Counted from the stretch's first letter, positions 33,664-45,227 are shown. The stretch: DNA of 64,000 bases from Cylicocyclus nassatus (GCA_958299035.1 CATQJL010000305.1:70834792-70898791); one strand, 5' to 3'. Made by a program: numbers and translations. The notes: generated by a model from the letters alone, not told the origin.

Positions 33664-34300
33664 GGAGCGGACGAACCGCGGCTTTAAAAGGTCTTTCGAC
33701 TGGCTTGCGACCTCAATTTAAGAGATTGGCCAGGTTGGGCCGGACCGCGGCTCCAATTCGGAGGCGTAGTTTGTGTAAGGCCGAACAGCGGCCCTTGAAT
33801 CGCAACAGCGGCCGCCCCGCGACCCTTGCAATGGTTGATCCGCGGACTTTGTCCTGGGTCAGAGAGGCATTGCAAATGGCCAATCCCTGGCCAAATGGCC
33901 TTGCAATGCCTCTCTGTTTAGCGATATGCAAGTTAACACAATTGCCATTATTTGGGAGACGGTCTTTTCGCACGGGCGGTCTCCAGCGTCTCCCTGATTT
34001 TGACTTATCTCAACATGTAATGCACGCCGCAAATCTTTCCTCCCCCTGTTTTGCTTACGCAAAAGCCGCCGCAGGGTGTGTCGCGCGCGGCGGCGGTCCT
34101 GTAGGGAAAGCATTACGGTCGTGCGAAACGTCACACACCCCATTTTTTTTATTTCGCTACGATCAGCCAAAACTAATTTTCATTCAACAGAAGCGTAGGT
34201 ACGGTTGGATTTTTCACTGGGACGGTACTCATGGATGGAAGCGCGCTACCGGCAGCAGTACCGGCAGCAACGCAGCACCACATCTGTACCAGACCCTCTA
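33664..34300. other. GC-rich island with a 16-bp inverted repeat
   Basis: Much richer in G and C than its surroundings (GCGGCCGC, CGCGGC repeats). Several frames stay open (one for 198 codons, 33705-34301, plus) simply because of this. At 33860-33916 CAGAGAGGCATTGCAA is the perfect inverse of 33901-33916, with GGCCAA/TGGCC pairing inside. No protein match recognised. Confidence 0.5.
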
Positions 34301-34578
34301 GAGAGCAACAGAGTTGTTTTCATCATTAGTAGTTTTCCCTTCTAAAAGAGATGTGCGAGCATTAAAGTATAAAAATGATAATTCGTAGACTCCGAGTAAT
34401 GTAATTTCATGCTTATAAAACGTGGTCACTTCAGCGATGTCCGAATGTTTCAGAGGCATGGCTGTTCCGAGAACAACATGGAAACAACAAGTAATGTGAG
34501 TTCCAAAAAAACTGAGTTCCAAACTTTGGGAGAGGTGCCTGAGAACAACACTGAAACGATAGATTGCAATACAAACTT

Positions 34579-35266
34579 GCTTCACCTCTGCTTCTCGGAG
34601 GCTCGCACTGGCCCTACTATCTAGGCTTAACTCATTTTTGCATAATGATGGCATACTCACGAAGAAATGTCGAGTATCATGAACAAAATGTAAACAACTA
34701 TTCATTCCGAAAGCTTTTTCATGTGAAATCGGTCATTTCGCGTGGATGAAACTTTTTGCAGGAGAGCAAACTCAAATTTTTATAGGTTTTTGATTTTTCC
34801 ATGGTTTTAACAGTTGCCATAAGAACAGTAGTCACCGTGAACTACATTTTTGTGCAAAAATCTCGCCAAATGCTCTGCCAAAACCTTGGGAAATTGACCA
34901 TCTACGCAACCAATACTTTTTTGGCGTCGTATTCGTGAAGTAATGGACTTTTGATCACTTTTTTTGGGCCTAAGTTCATGGTTTGCACATTTGCTTGCCA
35001 TAAACATCCACCACTCTGCAAAAAGTGGAAACGGACCCAGTTTTACGGTCCAGAAGCCAAGTGGATCCGTTTGACACGCATTTTCCAAGAAACCCACCCA
35101 ACAAATCTGTGCTTCTGTGCGGTGGACTTTCATGCTAGTAACAAGTGCTATGCAAAATTTGAGCTCAGAACGTCGGCTGGAACACGCTTTACGAATTTCG
35201 TGACAGACAGACATTCAGACAGACGGACACACAAAAACACGTAAACACTCTTAGCGCGTTATCATA
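34579..35266 (-). mobile_element. Helitron-like element, copy B
   Basis: Inverse of the family: hairpin end TTCACCTCTGCTTCTCGGAGGCTCGCAC near 34581-34608, then the GAAATCGGTCATTTCGCGTGG block, and the start TTAGCGCGTTATCAT at 35251-35265. The hairpin is partly degraded. Confidence 0.6.
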
Positions 35267-36022
35267 GCAGGATGATATCTTGGACAGAAGATAAAGGAGT
35301 TATCATAAATGAATGGTGTTTGTTGTGTTGTCTTCATGGAAGCAGCTGACAAGAGAATGGTCTGAAGCTGAAGTGACCAATCCATAAAAGCTGCATACCA
35401 TTAGATGCAACATAAAACGCTGACTCTAAATCTATCTTCCTTATTGCAGAGCCCTTTTGTGGGCAAAATTATAAGCCGTTGAAGGCAATTATTTTGCTAA
35501 GAAATTGTGCGGGTAAAGTGCAAGCATGGCGTAAAGCCATTCTCGGCTCAGTGTTGGACCAAAACATGCAAGTACGTCACTTCATATGAACCGTCCATAG
35601 AGGTGAGCTGAAAAAGCAATAATGTGCCTAATTTCGCAATTTTTATATATGATTTTTTCGCAGTAAAGCTGCTCATAACTTCGCCTAAAAAGCGCTTTGC
35701 AGATATGAAAGACGGATTTGAAATCAGCATTCTTTGCTTCATTGAATGGTATACAGCATGTATGGAGTAGCAACTTCGACTTCTGACCATTCCATTGTAA
35801 GATTTTCTCTTTTGGCGGTGCTCAGACGATCCAGTACGAAGCAATATGGCCGCGTCGAGGCCCTCTTCCGGCCGAAGCGCGGCTTTTTACGCGCGAGCCC
35901 GGCTGCTCGTTTACGACCGTCCAAACGTCCATTCACGGCCGGCACGCGGGAGCTGCGAGCGCCCGGCCGGAACTGAGTCGCAGCTCGTCCGCTCTCAATA
36001 TCTGGGTACTTAGTCTACGTAA
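35267..36022. repeat. Weak inverted repeat and GC-rich stretch, no gene
   Basis: ATACCATTAGATG...AAACGCTGACTC..AATCTATCTTCC (35395-35450) recurs inverted and diverged at about 35690-35753; the same motif follows the ends of the 40450-42111 palindrome. 35846-35995 is GC-rich. Confidence 0.4.
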
Positions 36023-36249
36023 GGCCTCGGACAGACTTCACGCGATTTGATCGTCGCGACCTCACGCGATTTGATCGTCGCGACTCAATCGCCGACATTT
36101 TCATTCATTTTCATTTCACATTCAAAAATTTCGGGCTGTAAAAGTATCACAACCGAAATGCAAGTTGATCGGCATGGAATGATGTTGTAACAGTTGTCTC
36201 GTCGCGATTCAGTCGCGACGGTCAAATCGCGTGAAGTCTGTCCGGGGCC
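36023..36249. mobile_element. PIF/Harbinger-type MITE, copy 1 (TSD TAA)
   Basis: Ends GGCCTCGGACAGACTTCACG and CGTGAAGTCTGTCCGGGGCC are inverted over about 40 bases, flanked directly by TAA (36020-36022, 36250-36252). Three-base TWA duplications and a GG start are diagnostic of PIF/Harbinger. It carries a 24-bp tandem duplication in the left arm (TCACGCGATTTGATCGTCGC twice) that copy 2 lacks. Confidence 0.85.
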
Positions 36250-36253
36250 TAAA

Positions 36254-36480
36254 GGTTGAGCATACTTTAAGCGATTTTAACCGCGAAGCGATTTGGCAAT
36301 ATTCCGGTTCCTTAACTCAATGTATGCACATTCCAAATGTACAGAAGATAGGGCATATTATCAGACTACGTAGGTTATATACACTCTGCATGCGCAGTTT
36401 GCTATTGTTGGATCTGGAGACTTTTGACGATTTTTCAAATCGCGTAGCGACTGCAATCGCGTGAAGTATGCCCGTCCTTT
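36254..36480. mobile_element. TIR element related to the PIF-type MITE, family Y copy 1
   Basis: GAGCATACTTTAAGCGATTTTAACCGCGAAGCGATTTGGC pairs with ...TCGCGTAGCGACTGCAATCGCGTGAAGTATGCCCG. Ends share CTTCACGCGATTT with the neighbouring PIF-type MITE, so the families are related. Target duplication unclear. A second copy is at 59443-59665. Confidence 0.6.
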
Positions 36481-36642
36481 TACAATTAGATGAAACAGAT
36501 ATACCGGGGATGTCCACGAATGCGATTGGGAAACTTGATCTCCGCCGCTATCCATGAGTGATGTAATATAATAAACTTCTCTAAAAGTACCAACTGAAGA
36601 ATGCTTCAATGACTTGTTGTTCCGTTCGATAACATGTCTGGC

Positions 36643-36897
36643 CTACTTCACCCATTGCTTATCGATTTCCAGACCATAAAGAACACGGGCATTGCATATA
36701 TGTGAAAATGTTAATAAAACCAAATTGCCATAATGAAATATTGCCTTTTGGACTCTCTCGCTATCAACCCCCTCCGTTTGATCCGTTTTATCTGATGCCT
36801 GTTTCGTTTGTGTGCAGACCGCAGAGCAAGCGCTTTCATTTATACTCCCCGTAGCTTGCGCCATCTCTATCTTACTCTGCGGTGGCGGCGTTTGCAT
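36643..36897 (-). CDS. Hypothetical short ORF
   Basis: 84 codons from the ATG at 36897, beginning MQTPPPQSKIEMAQATG with a polar Ser/Thr/Gln-rich first half (TQTKQASDKTDQTEG). The composition looks more coding than other open stretches, but there is no recognised domain, no clear promoter and no splice context. It could be one exon or chance. Confidence 0.2.
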   Translation of the reverse strand: MQTPPPQSKIEMAQATGSINESACSAVCTQTKQASDKTDQTEGVDSERVQKAIFHYGNLVLLTFSHICNARVLYGLEIDKQWVK

Positions 36898-37108
36898 CAA
36901 GGGGCAGGATTATAGGCTAGTCTTTTCAGTTGGCCCATCTATCAAAATGTCTGGCTAATTCGCTTGTAATCTTCACCAAAAACGTTTTCTTCGAGGTTGA
37001 TTTTAAATCTTGGTGGCCGTCCTTGTCCAATTCGTCATCGTGTGGACAGATCATTGACGTTTTGCCTCAGCAATGCAATCCGCAGTCACAAAAACGGAAC
37101 AATCATAA

Positions 37109-37805
37109 CTTATAATAACGGGCTAAGGGTGTTTACGTGACTTTGTGTGTGTGTCTGTCTGTCTGTCTGTAACGAAATTCATACAGCGGGTTCCAGCCAA
37201 CATCCAGAGCTCAAATTTTGCATAGCGCATGCTACCAACGTAGAACTCCACCATGCAAAAGCACGAACGGATTCGCTGGGTGGGTCCCTCAGAATTTGCG
37301 CGTCAAACGGATCCACTTAACTTCTGGCCCGCAAAATTGGGTCCGTAACAACGCTTTTTGCAAAGCCGTGGATGTGTTTAGCAGGTTGATGTGTAAGTCA
37401 TGGACTTTGGACCAAAAAGTGACCAAAGGTTTGCTAATTTACGGAAACGACGCCAAAAAGAAGTGTTCGCGTAAATGGTCAATCCGCCATGGATTTACCT
37501 GAGCATTTGAGAAGATTTTTGCATAGAGATGTAGCTCACTTTAACTATTGTCCTCATGGCGACTACCAAGCCAAAAAAAATTTCAAAACCTATTCAAACT
37601 TGCATTTGTTCTTCTGCGAAAAGTTACATCCACGCGAAATCACCGATCTTACATAAAAAAGCTTCTAAAATGAATAGTTGTTTACATTTTATTCGCGATA
37701 GTCAGCATTTCGCGGTGAGCTTCAAAGCCATTATTAGGCAAGAATAAGTAAGACATATAGAGTAGAACCAGTGCGAGCCTCTGCGAAGCAGAGGTGACGC
37801 ACTGG
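37109..37805 (+). mobile_element. Helitron-like element, copy C
   Basis: CTTATAATAACGGGCTAAGG, (GTCT)n microsatellite, TAACGAAATTC, and a well-kept end hairpin CCAGTGCGAGCCTCTGC / GCAGAGGTGACGCACTGG. Preceded by CATAA as in copies D and E. Confidence 0.65.
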
Positions 37806-39112
37806 TCTTCATATATACAAACAAGTGATAAGATGTCGCGCGCAGTCAAAGATTTTGTGCTCAATCTAATGCGCTTGCGGTACCGGGATTGCGCGACAAT
37901 TTGGGCGTGATCAAATAGCTATACCTGTACCCGCCACATGCAAGCGCGAAATACCGCCTGCAACATGGGTTCTACCTGTTTACACGCAAATTTGCCGAGC
38001 GTACTCGGCAGCACAAGCATACTATATCGAGTTGATATCTACAAGATTGAACGAATGAACTTTAGAAAACTGCACTTGAGCACACTATTGTGGGTAGCCT
38101 AAAATCTTGCAGTGTCAGTCGCTCTAAAAACACAAAGAGTTTTTATGTTAAGAGTAATTTCAATCGTTTTCGTTTCTTCACAAAAAGTGAACTTGATAAA
38201 AAAAAGGTAGTATACTTGCGGTTTACCGAGGCGCGATCTTCATCATTCTAAGTTTTAGGGGTAGTGGATGGACACCGAGTCAAGGCTTGATGTAAATTTA
38301 CTTCGAAAGAATAAGAGGCCGTTTCAAGCCATTTTGAGTAAAATTTCCTAAAATCCCTGCGGATGCTGATCGGGAAACTGTGGCGAAGCAATGCTCAAGC
38401 ATTAATCAGACACATTTTTTGTGGGCGAAAAATTTGACAAGTTATAGATCAATTCGTTCAACCTTACTTTTCACAAGCAGACTTGCGGCGCCGTCAACAA
38501 ATGGGATGTGCTCCCTAGACTGAAGTGCATTTATGCTATCAAAGATATGCGATAGAAGATATGTGCTATCAAAGATCGAAGACAGAACTTAGCTCAATTT
38601 TTCAGTGTTTATGAAAGCGTAATTATGCAAAAAATGTTATACGAAGGTTTTTGGAAGTTGCTCGTCGAATTCCTATGAAGGAAGCTGGTCTAGAGGCCAA
38701 CATCCACTGCGTAAATCAGACGAGATAACGAAAATTTACCGACATGTGTGTCCCATAGTGGCCATAGACTGCTATTTCATTTTACTGATCATCGATTATG
38801 CCATTCTACCAAGTTTATGTACGCAATTTTCTCAAGATTTTTTTGCATCAAATTGAAAATTTTAAGAGGGGGTTGAGTAGTGAGTATACTATCACCCTAA
38901 TTTAACTAGTATAAGACGCATCTTTTTCGATTTTTCAAGCAAGCCGCTAGTTGCGTCGTTGGGTTTGGAAAAACAACTTATGCGCATGTAGCTTCAGGAA
39001 TGGAGGCAGCACGGTTTAGGGCCCTTTGGTCACGAAATTTTTTGGTGTGGTCAGGCTTGTCGAGTTTACAAAAAAGCGGGTGCGCCTTGTACTCGTCGTG
39101 AAATTAGGGTAG
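37806..39112. other. No recognisable gene
   Basis: Diverged AT-rich sequence with a short direct repeat (GCTATCAAAGAT twice near 38555). It might hide a mariner transposase relic, but no motif could be confirmed. Confidence 0.4.
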
Positions 39113-39600
39113 GTTGATGCATAATCAATGCATGCTGCTTATCCCGCCGGGCAGACGAGACATAGAAATGTGCAAAACATATCTATGATAGAGCAAATCA
39201 AGCTTTTTTATGACAGTAACCAAACAATCGCGAAAAGTATTGAAATTTGGAAAAGGATCTAAGTATATCAAATACCCAAGAACCAAGAAAAATCTTACCT
39301 CCAACTTCGTCACGCATATGTTATCCACTTGAAACATTCACATATACATTTGCTTTTTTCTATTTTTTCTGCCAGGAAATTGAAAAAAAACAATCTAGAA
39401 ATAAGAAAATGTTGCTTTTTCGGGTTTTCACGGTTTTCATGTCAAATTGGAGTTTTCTTGAAACTAACTCTTATAGAAAGCTGAAAATCATTGTGCTTAC
39501 AAAGGTGTGTAGTATAGAATTACTTATACTGGAACGTCAGCATTGCTTTTGCTGGAGCATGACAATTAAATTCTAACCGTAAATATAGTAAGTGTTTGTA
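39113..39600 (+). mobile_element. Fragment of the TTAGGTTGATGCATAATT MITE family
   Basis: TAGGTTGATGCATAATCAATGCATG and GATAGAGCAAATCAAGCTTT match the left half of 18838-19811; later GTAGTATAGAATTAC and CTGGAACG recall its interior. No right end. Confidence 0.5.
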
Positions 39601-40449
39601 TGGTTAGCTGATAGGATAAGTAACTTTGTTGAGTAAGTTTGAAGTTTGTACGACTGGACAGAAATCCGATTCCCGTTGTTTGAGAAGTTTCAGGTACAAC
39701 CGATGTATTTACTGACATGTTTTTATGAGACTATACCGCTGTAACGTCATTACCTGCTAAAATATAACAACGGTGTTCCGCAGAGTGCTGCACGTGGGCT
39801 GAACACCATGATGTTTTGCACGAATTTTACCATTCGAAGAGACTGCCAGCAAACACTATAGTGTAACCACTATTTTTTTTCTCTTTTAGACTTATCTTTT
39901 AGCTTATCAGTTGTAAGATTTCAAACCTCTTTAGAGTGCTATGCTGATTATCTTTGAAGATATATAGCAGAATTTTTTGTGATGCAAAAAAATACTTCTA
40001 AAAAATCTATTGATAAAACTCAGAAAAAAAAGCAGTATTTGTTGCATCGTAGTAATCTGTTAATAAAACTCAAAAAGGGAATCCAGATCATTGAAAATAT
40101 ACTTGGCACATAATTGTGGTAATAACATTTCTATGAGGACCTTTTCAACTTTGCCGTTCTTGCTACAACTTTTCGAATTTCATTGTGAGTACTGCTATTA
40201 GCGGAATCAATTTTTTTCATTTTCATTTTCTGAGCTTACATCACTCACATATTTGTAGTAAGACGCGAATAAAGAATAAAGTAGGATGGAGTGGTCTTTT
40301 ATCATCACGCACTCTCTTACTTCGAGATTTGTCGTTTTTGCTAAAACTTTTTCAGTTTCATTGCGAGTAGTGCAACTGAATGAATCAAAATCTTCTTCCT
40401 CCCAATTCTATCTCGCTTCACCGATTAGCAGCTACTACACATATCTTAC
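39601..40449. other. No recognisable gene or repeat
   Basis: AT-rich, nothing supported. Confidence 0.5.
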
Positions 40450-40639
40450 AAAGGAATGATACTTAGTGTTCGTGGCCTTTTGAGATGAGATTTATACCAT
40501 TAGCTAGCCTCGAAACGCTGATTCCGAATCCGACTTCCGCTTCTGCTGATCGTTTCTCTGAAAGGAGTTATAGAGGATTTTCGAGCCAAGTTTGGGCGCC
40601 CAAGGGAAATACGATCGGAGTGCCAGATCTCTCTGGTAA

Positions 40640-40700
40640 GCTGTGGTGTAGTAGTTGGAGCGATAGCCTCATGAGTTAATGGAGGTGTAGGTTCGAATTT
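40640..40700 (+). other. tRNA-Met-like module, left palindrome arm
   Basis: GTGGTGTAGTAGTTGGAGCG (A box), AGCCTCATGAG (anticodon loop with CAT), GTAGGTTCGAAT (B box) have tRNA spacing. Degenerate stems argue against a functional tRNA. The mirror copy in the right arm keeps CTCATAA, the usual elongator tRNA-Met loop. Confidence 0.5.
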
Positions 40701-40731
40701 TTTTTGTGTTTTTTAGTTTTATTAGGTTGAA

Positions 40732-41425
40732 CCGAAAGTTCTGTCGCACAATTTTCAAAAAATCATAACTTCTTCAACTCACGGTGATTTTGCGCTATTC
40801 AAATTTTATCGGAAAGCGCAAAGCGTGCGATTTCTGAAGGTTCCCTAAAACTTCTCAACATGCAGAGATAAAAATGAAAGAACGAGATCATCCGAAATTC
40901 GGAATTTCAAGCAAAAATTCTAATCATTCAGGAACTGTGCGATAAAACCCAGAACAGCCATTATCCTAAGTTTTCTTATATTTTATCACTAACTGAGTCA
41001 AGTTTGTGCTGATCGAGCTCTTCTTTCAAAAGTTATGATTTTTTTTTAAAAAATGCCAATAAATCCATTTTTAAGAAATTTTAAGAAATTGATTTTTCGG
41101 CATTTTTTTTCAAAAAACCATAGTTTTCAAAAGAAGAGCTCGTTCAGCACAAACTTGACTCAGTTAGTGATAAAATATAAGAAAACTTAGGATAATGGCT
41201 GTTCTGGGTTTTATCGCACAGTTCCTGAATGGTTAAAACTTTTGCTTAAAAATTCCGAATTTCGGGTGATCTCGTTCTTTCATTTTTATCTCTGCAACCT
41301 GAGCATATTGGAAAGCTTCCAAGAAACTTTTGGAAACAACATGCTTTACGCTTTCTGACAAAATTTGGACTGCGCAAAATCAACGTGGAAAGAAGCATGA
41401 TCTTTTTGAAAATGGTGCGCTTCCT
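40732..41425. mobile_element. TTAGGTTGAACCGAAAG-family palindromic MITE, right end lost
   Basis: TA then TTAGGTTGAACCGAAAGTTC at the left; the halves are inverted around about 41078 (AAACCCAGAACAGCCATTAT on both sides). Pairing stops at 41425, so the last 20 or so bases of the right end are missing. Confidence 0.8.
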
Positions 41426-41847
41426 CAAAAAAACCTTGCCTCCTATATTTATTCTGAAAAGTGCGTACAAAAATGAAAATAAATGGAAAATCATGTTGAA
41501 CACAGTGATGGAAATCTGTGACAAAGTGATTAAAACGTAGGAGATGCTCAGAGTGAGCGCACCGGATAGAGAATAAGTCTCTTCAGTTGGCTTCTTCGCA
41601 CTCACCCAACAATTCACGCGAAAAGCGGTATTGTAATAGGGTTTGAAATTGACCAGGATGCTCATCAAGGTAGCCTGCGGCATATCACGGGTTTTGTTCG
41701 AGTACATTTACTTAAATTATGACTAATAGATACACTTTAGGCAAACAGTAATTATTTCTCCAAATTTCCCATATTTTTCTGAAGAGGAAGGACATGCATT
41801 TACCTCGAGGATGCTTAACTTTCAAAAAGAAGGTTAATTGAGGCAAT
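41426..41847 (-). other. Unique spacer with a hydrophobic open stretch
   Basis: On the minus strand an ATG at 41707 opens a frame with SGALTLSISYVLITLSQIS, membrane-like, and a GTGAGT donor-like site after VNCW. No family recognised; it may be an exon fragment caught in the palindrome, or chance. Confidence 0.25.
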
Positions 41848-41880
41848 GCAAAACTAAAAAACACAAAAGGGCTCAAACAT

Positions 41881-41930
41881 AAACCTGCACCAACTTATGA
41901 GGCTGTCGCTCTAAACACTACACCACATCC
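41881..41930 (-). other. tRNA-Met-like module, right palindrome arm
   Basis: Inverse: GGATGTGGTGTAGTGTTTAG, AGCGACAGCCTCATAAG, then GTGCAGGTTTATG. Four of five anticodon-stem pairs form around loop CTCATAA. The B box is lost. Confidence 0.5.
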
Positions 41931-42477
41931 TACCAAAGTTATGTGGCACTCCGATCGTATTTCTCTCGGGCTACCATGGCTCGAAAAACCTCCATAACTC
42001 TTTTCAGAGAAACAATCAGCAGAAACGGAAGTCAGATCCGGAATCAGCGTTTCTAGTAACATGGTATACATCTCATCTCTCAAAAGGCCACACTAAGTAT
42101 CGCTCCCTTGTTAGTAGGTAGAACACCTTTATGTATGGTAGGTTTTTTATTTTATTTTAGCGGCCATCAAAACTGAAAAATGTTTGGTATGATCGACTTC
42201 GCCATTTTCAAAAGTTTTATGTGAGTTTTTTTATTCAACCAATTCCCTGCTGCTATTTGAGCAATAACATGGATTATCTTTAATTCTTTGCAAGAACAAC
42301 ACGCTTGCATATTTGATTGCAATAGCTAGAACAAGTAAAAAGAACAAAAATACGGACAGAAACATGGACGATTATTTAATCTCCTTTAAACTTGTATTTG
42401 CATGACTGTTATAGCAGCAAGATTATCTCAATCAAAGGATGTCACTCTTCACTTATAAGAAGGAATATTAAGTTGTC

Positions 42478-42600
42478 CCGAAAGTTTTGTCGGTTTATTT
42501 CATCGCTCACTAAACTCACAGAACACCAGTCCATGAATGGTCTAAGTGCCATTCGACTCAGATTTTCTTCCTATTTCTTACAACTGTATTTGCTCTCTAT
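42478..42600 (+). mobile_element. Fragment of the TTAGGTTGTCCCGAAA MITE family
   Basis: TTAAGTTGTCCCGAAAGTTT, TTTATTTCATCGCTCACTAA and the following 90 bases match the left end of 28414-29296. It stops at a short direct repeat (GCGAGTGGTTGTCCTCGC) at 42603-42647. Confidence 0.7.
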
Positions 42601-43362
42601 TTACGAGTGGTTGTCCTCGCCAGAGGCAAGCGAGTGGTTGTCCTCGCACTTGTTTTCCATTCTGAATCCAAGTTGAAGCCACTCCTATAAAGCGCTACCT
42701 CGAGACTCGCGCAAGCTGTTCAGACAAGAGAGCTGTTTAGATTAAACGTTTGGTACATTTTTTGGGATACTCTTATACTTCACAGAAGAAGTTGTTTCCT
42801 TGATTTTTGAATAATTCAGCTTATATTCTTCCAACCAATTAGCTTGGTTTCTCATAATTATTACGGTCCAAAAGTTCTTTCCGTTTTTTCAATCTGCCAT
42901 AAAAAGATGTGGAATTAAGACAGGCGAATGCTCTATGTAAGCACTAAAAAATGCAGTTTTTCTTACTCCTTCCACTAGTCATTCATTACGGATCATTTGC
43001 TTCAATGGTTTTTGAGACAATTGCCGAAATTTCAAGCTCATGGTTATTACCATGGGCAGTTAGATAGCGTAAAGTGCAATGCAAAGCAATTTTTTGCATC
43101 TCCAATTAGCTTCGTAATTTTTCCTTAGGATAGACTTTTCCAAAAGCTTCATTTTTTGCGAAGTCGCACAATACACAAAAGCTCCAAACATCAATAAATT
43201 GTCGGTATTTGAAATTTGCAAAAATTGCTTATAATAATACACTATCTTTGCAGAACATCAGAGTGTTTGCCGCTTCGAAATAGTGAATTTCGCATAATAC
43301 GGGTACAGCATGAGGCGGGTTCAATTTCAGGAGTTATGATAATTTTATTGCCCAATACTTCA

Positions 43363-43695
43363 CGAATTGGAAGAAAAAGGAGCTTTTAGAAAGGGAAGAA
43401 AAAACTGCATCGAATGACATCTTGATTGTGCTCCGTTCGATGTTCTGTGAGTTTTGGGATGACCAAAAGTGAAATTTGATAACATCAGAAATTTCGAAAA
43501 CTTTGGAAAGCCAGTCATAAGTGCCATAGATGTGTCATAGTGCCAATTATATTTCTGATGTTATCAAATTCCACTTTTGGTCATCTTAAAACTCACAGAA
43601 CATCGAACGGAGCACAATTAAGATGTCATTCGATGCAGTTTTTTCCTCCCTTTCTGATAAGCTCCTTTCTATTCCAACTCGTGAAGTATTGGGCG
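43363..43695. repeat. Inner palindrome, 333 bp
   Basis: CAATACTTCACGAATTGG...GAACATC...AACATCAGAAAT and its inverse surround a short spacer near 43500-43552. Confidence 0.75.
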
Positions 43696-44521
43696 CAGGG
43701 CACGGCACAGGTGGCTTAGCAAGCAAGCTGGATATCGTTTTTGCGGAATAAGCAAAGGGGATATCGTTTTTGCGGAAGAGAATAACGTTGTCTTTCGATC
43801 TGCGGCCGGCACGCTGCCGGCATGCCGCTAGCAAATAAACAAAAGGTTTGTTTACAGCGAAGTGAAGATGAAATGACACCAAAATAGGTGTGTAGATGGG
43901 CAATGGGGAGTTAGAACTATGTATGAAAAATTATGAAAAATTTATGTGAACTAAAGGCGTGCTCAACTTTTTTTGGAGTTAGGTGGCTTTCAAGCCACCT
44001 GGATAGCCACCTGAGGTGGCTTAGGAAAGAAAAAGTCATAAATTTTTCCTCCCTCGCATAATTTTTCCACTTTCTTTACATACTTTTCATCTACATCCCG
44101 AACCCTACAAACTGGTTCCTAAACCGCCTTAAACCCCCTTCTCCCCGCTTAATTATAGCCCCTTGAAAATTTTTAATGGCCGCGGAAAGGCTGCTCTAGG
44201 CGCGTATTGCTGCACGATGGATACATCATGCCGCCATTTCGGAGAATATGAATATAATTGCATGTGTTCGATGATTCTTGTTCGTTTTTTTTCCTGCTGT
44301 TGCTTTGTGCCGTTCCTTTTCATGTATTTTCTCTCCGAATATCTCATGGCGGATGTCGTAATTTCATTGAAGTCAAAAGGGACTTCATTTTTTGCAATTT
44401 CGGGACGCCACCTCGTGCCGAGCCCTGGTCTAGGGTCAAAGGGGACTTCGTAAAAAATCGCAAAGTCAAGGGGGACTTCGTTTTTTTGCATTTTCAACTA
44501 GCCACCTCGTGCCGAGCCCTG
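43696..44521. mobile_element. hAT-type non-autonomous element with 8-bp target duplication
   Basis: Ends CAGGGCACGGCACAGGTGGC and GCCACCTCGTGCCGAGCCCTG are inverted; ATTGGGCG flanks both sides exactly (43688-43695 and 44522-44529). CAGGG starts and 8-bp duplications define hAT. 826 bp, no transposase; interior GATATCGTTTTTGCGG is repeated twice and recurs in the copies at 57692 and 58948. Confidence 0.9.
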
Positions 44522-45227
44522 ATTGGGCGATAAAATTATCATAACTCCTGATATTGAACCCGCCTCATGCTGTACCCGTATTATGCGAAATTTACTATTT
44601 CGAAGCGGCAAACACTCTGATGCTCTGCAAAGTTTGTGTATTATCATAAGCAATTTTTGCAAATTTCAAATACAGACAATTTATTGATGTTTGGAGCTTT
44701 TGTGTATTGTGCGACTTCGCAAAAATGAAGCTTTTGGAAAAGTCCTAAGGAAGTATTACGAAGCTAATTGGAGATGCAAAAAATTGCTTTGCATTGCACT
44801 TTACGCTATCTAACTGCCCATGGTAAAAACCATGAGCTTGAAATTTCGGCAATTGTCTCAAAAACCATTGAAGCAAATGATCCGTAAAAAATGTTTAATG
44901 GAAAGAGTAAGAAAAACTGCATTTGATAGTGCTTACATAGAACATTCGCCTGCCTTAATTCCACATCTTTTTATGGCAGATTGAAAAAACGGAAAGAACT
45001 TTTGGATCGTAATAATTATGAGGAACCAAGCTAATTGGTTGGAAGAATATAAACTGAATTATTCAAAAATCAAGGAAACAACTTCTTCTGTGAGGTGTAA
45101 AAGTATCCCAAAGAATGTACCAAACGTTTAATCTAAACAGCTCTCTTGTCTAAACAACTTGCGCGAGTTTTGAGGTAGCGCTTTATAGGAGTGGCTTCAA
45201 CTTGGATTCAGAATGGAAAACAAGTAA

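Larger units (their letters stand above)
40450..42111. repeat. 1.66-kb palindrome with tRNA-Met-like module in both arms
   Basis: Arms 40450-40720 and about 41848-42111 are inverted copies (GATACTTAGTG..GGCCTTTTGAG at the ends, then ATACCAT, AAACGCTGATTCCG, AAATACGATCGGAGTG). The left arm is interrupted near its inner end by the MITE 40732-41425. Outer ends resemble the TIR of 7054-7479. Probably a DNA-transposon-derived fold-back. Confidence 0.75.
42650..45227. repeat. 2.6-kb nested palindrome
   Basis: Outer arms 42650-43372 and 44530-45227 are inverted copies (for example GCTTTTGTGTATTGTGCGAC and CATGCTGTACCCGTATTATG in both). Between lies a second palindrome (43363-43695) and a hAT-type insertion. 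The outermost 120-170 bases of each arm resemble a CAGGGTGTCCC-family end (ACGTTTGGTACATTTTTTGG, TAGGATTACGGTAGGAAC). Confidence 0.8.

Noticed and set aside
33705..34301. 198-codon open frame
   Set aside because: Several overlapping frames are open here on both strands because of high GC; no domain or splice context supports any of them.
37806..39112. mariner transposase relic
   Set aside because: Scattered similarity suspected, but no DD-E/D-type block or frame could be read.
41246..41707. Receptor-like membrane protein
   Set aside because: Half of the frame lies in a palindromic MITE; only the spacer part is possibly coding and no family could be named.
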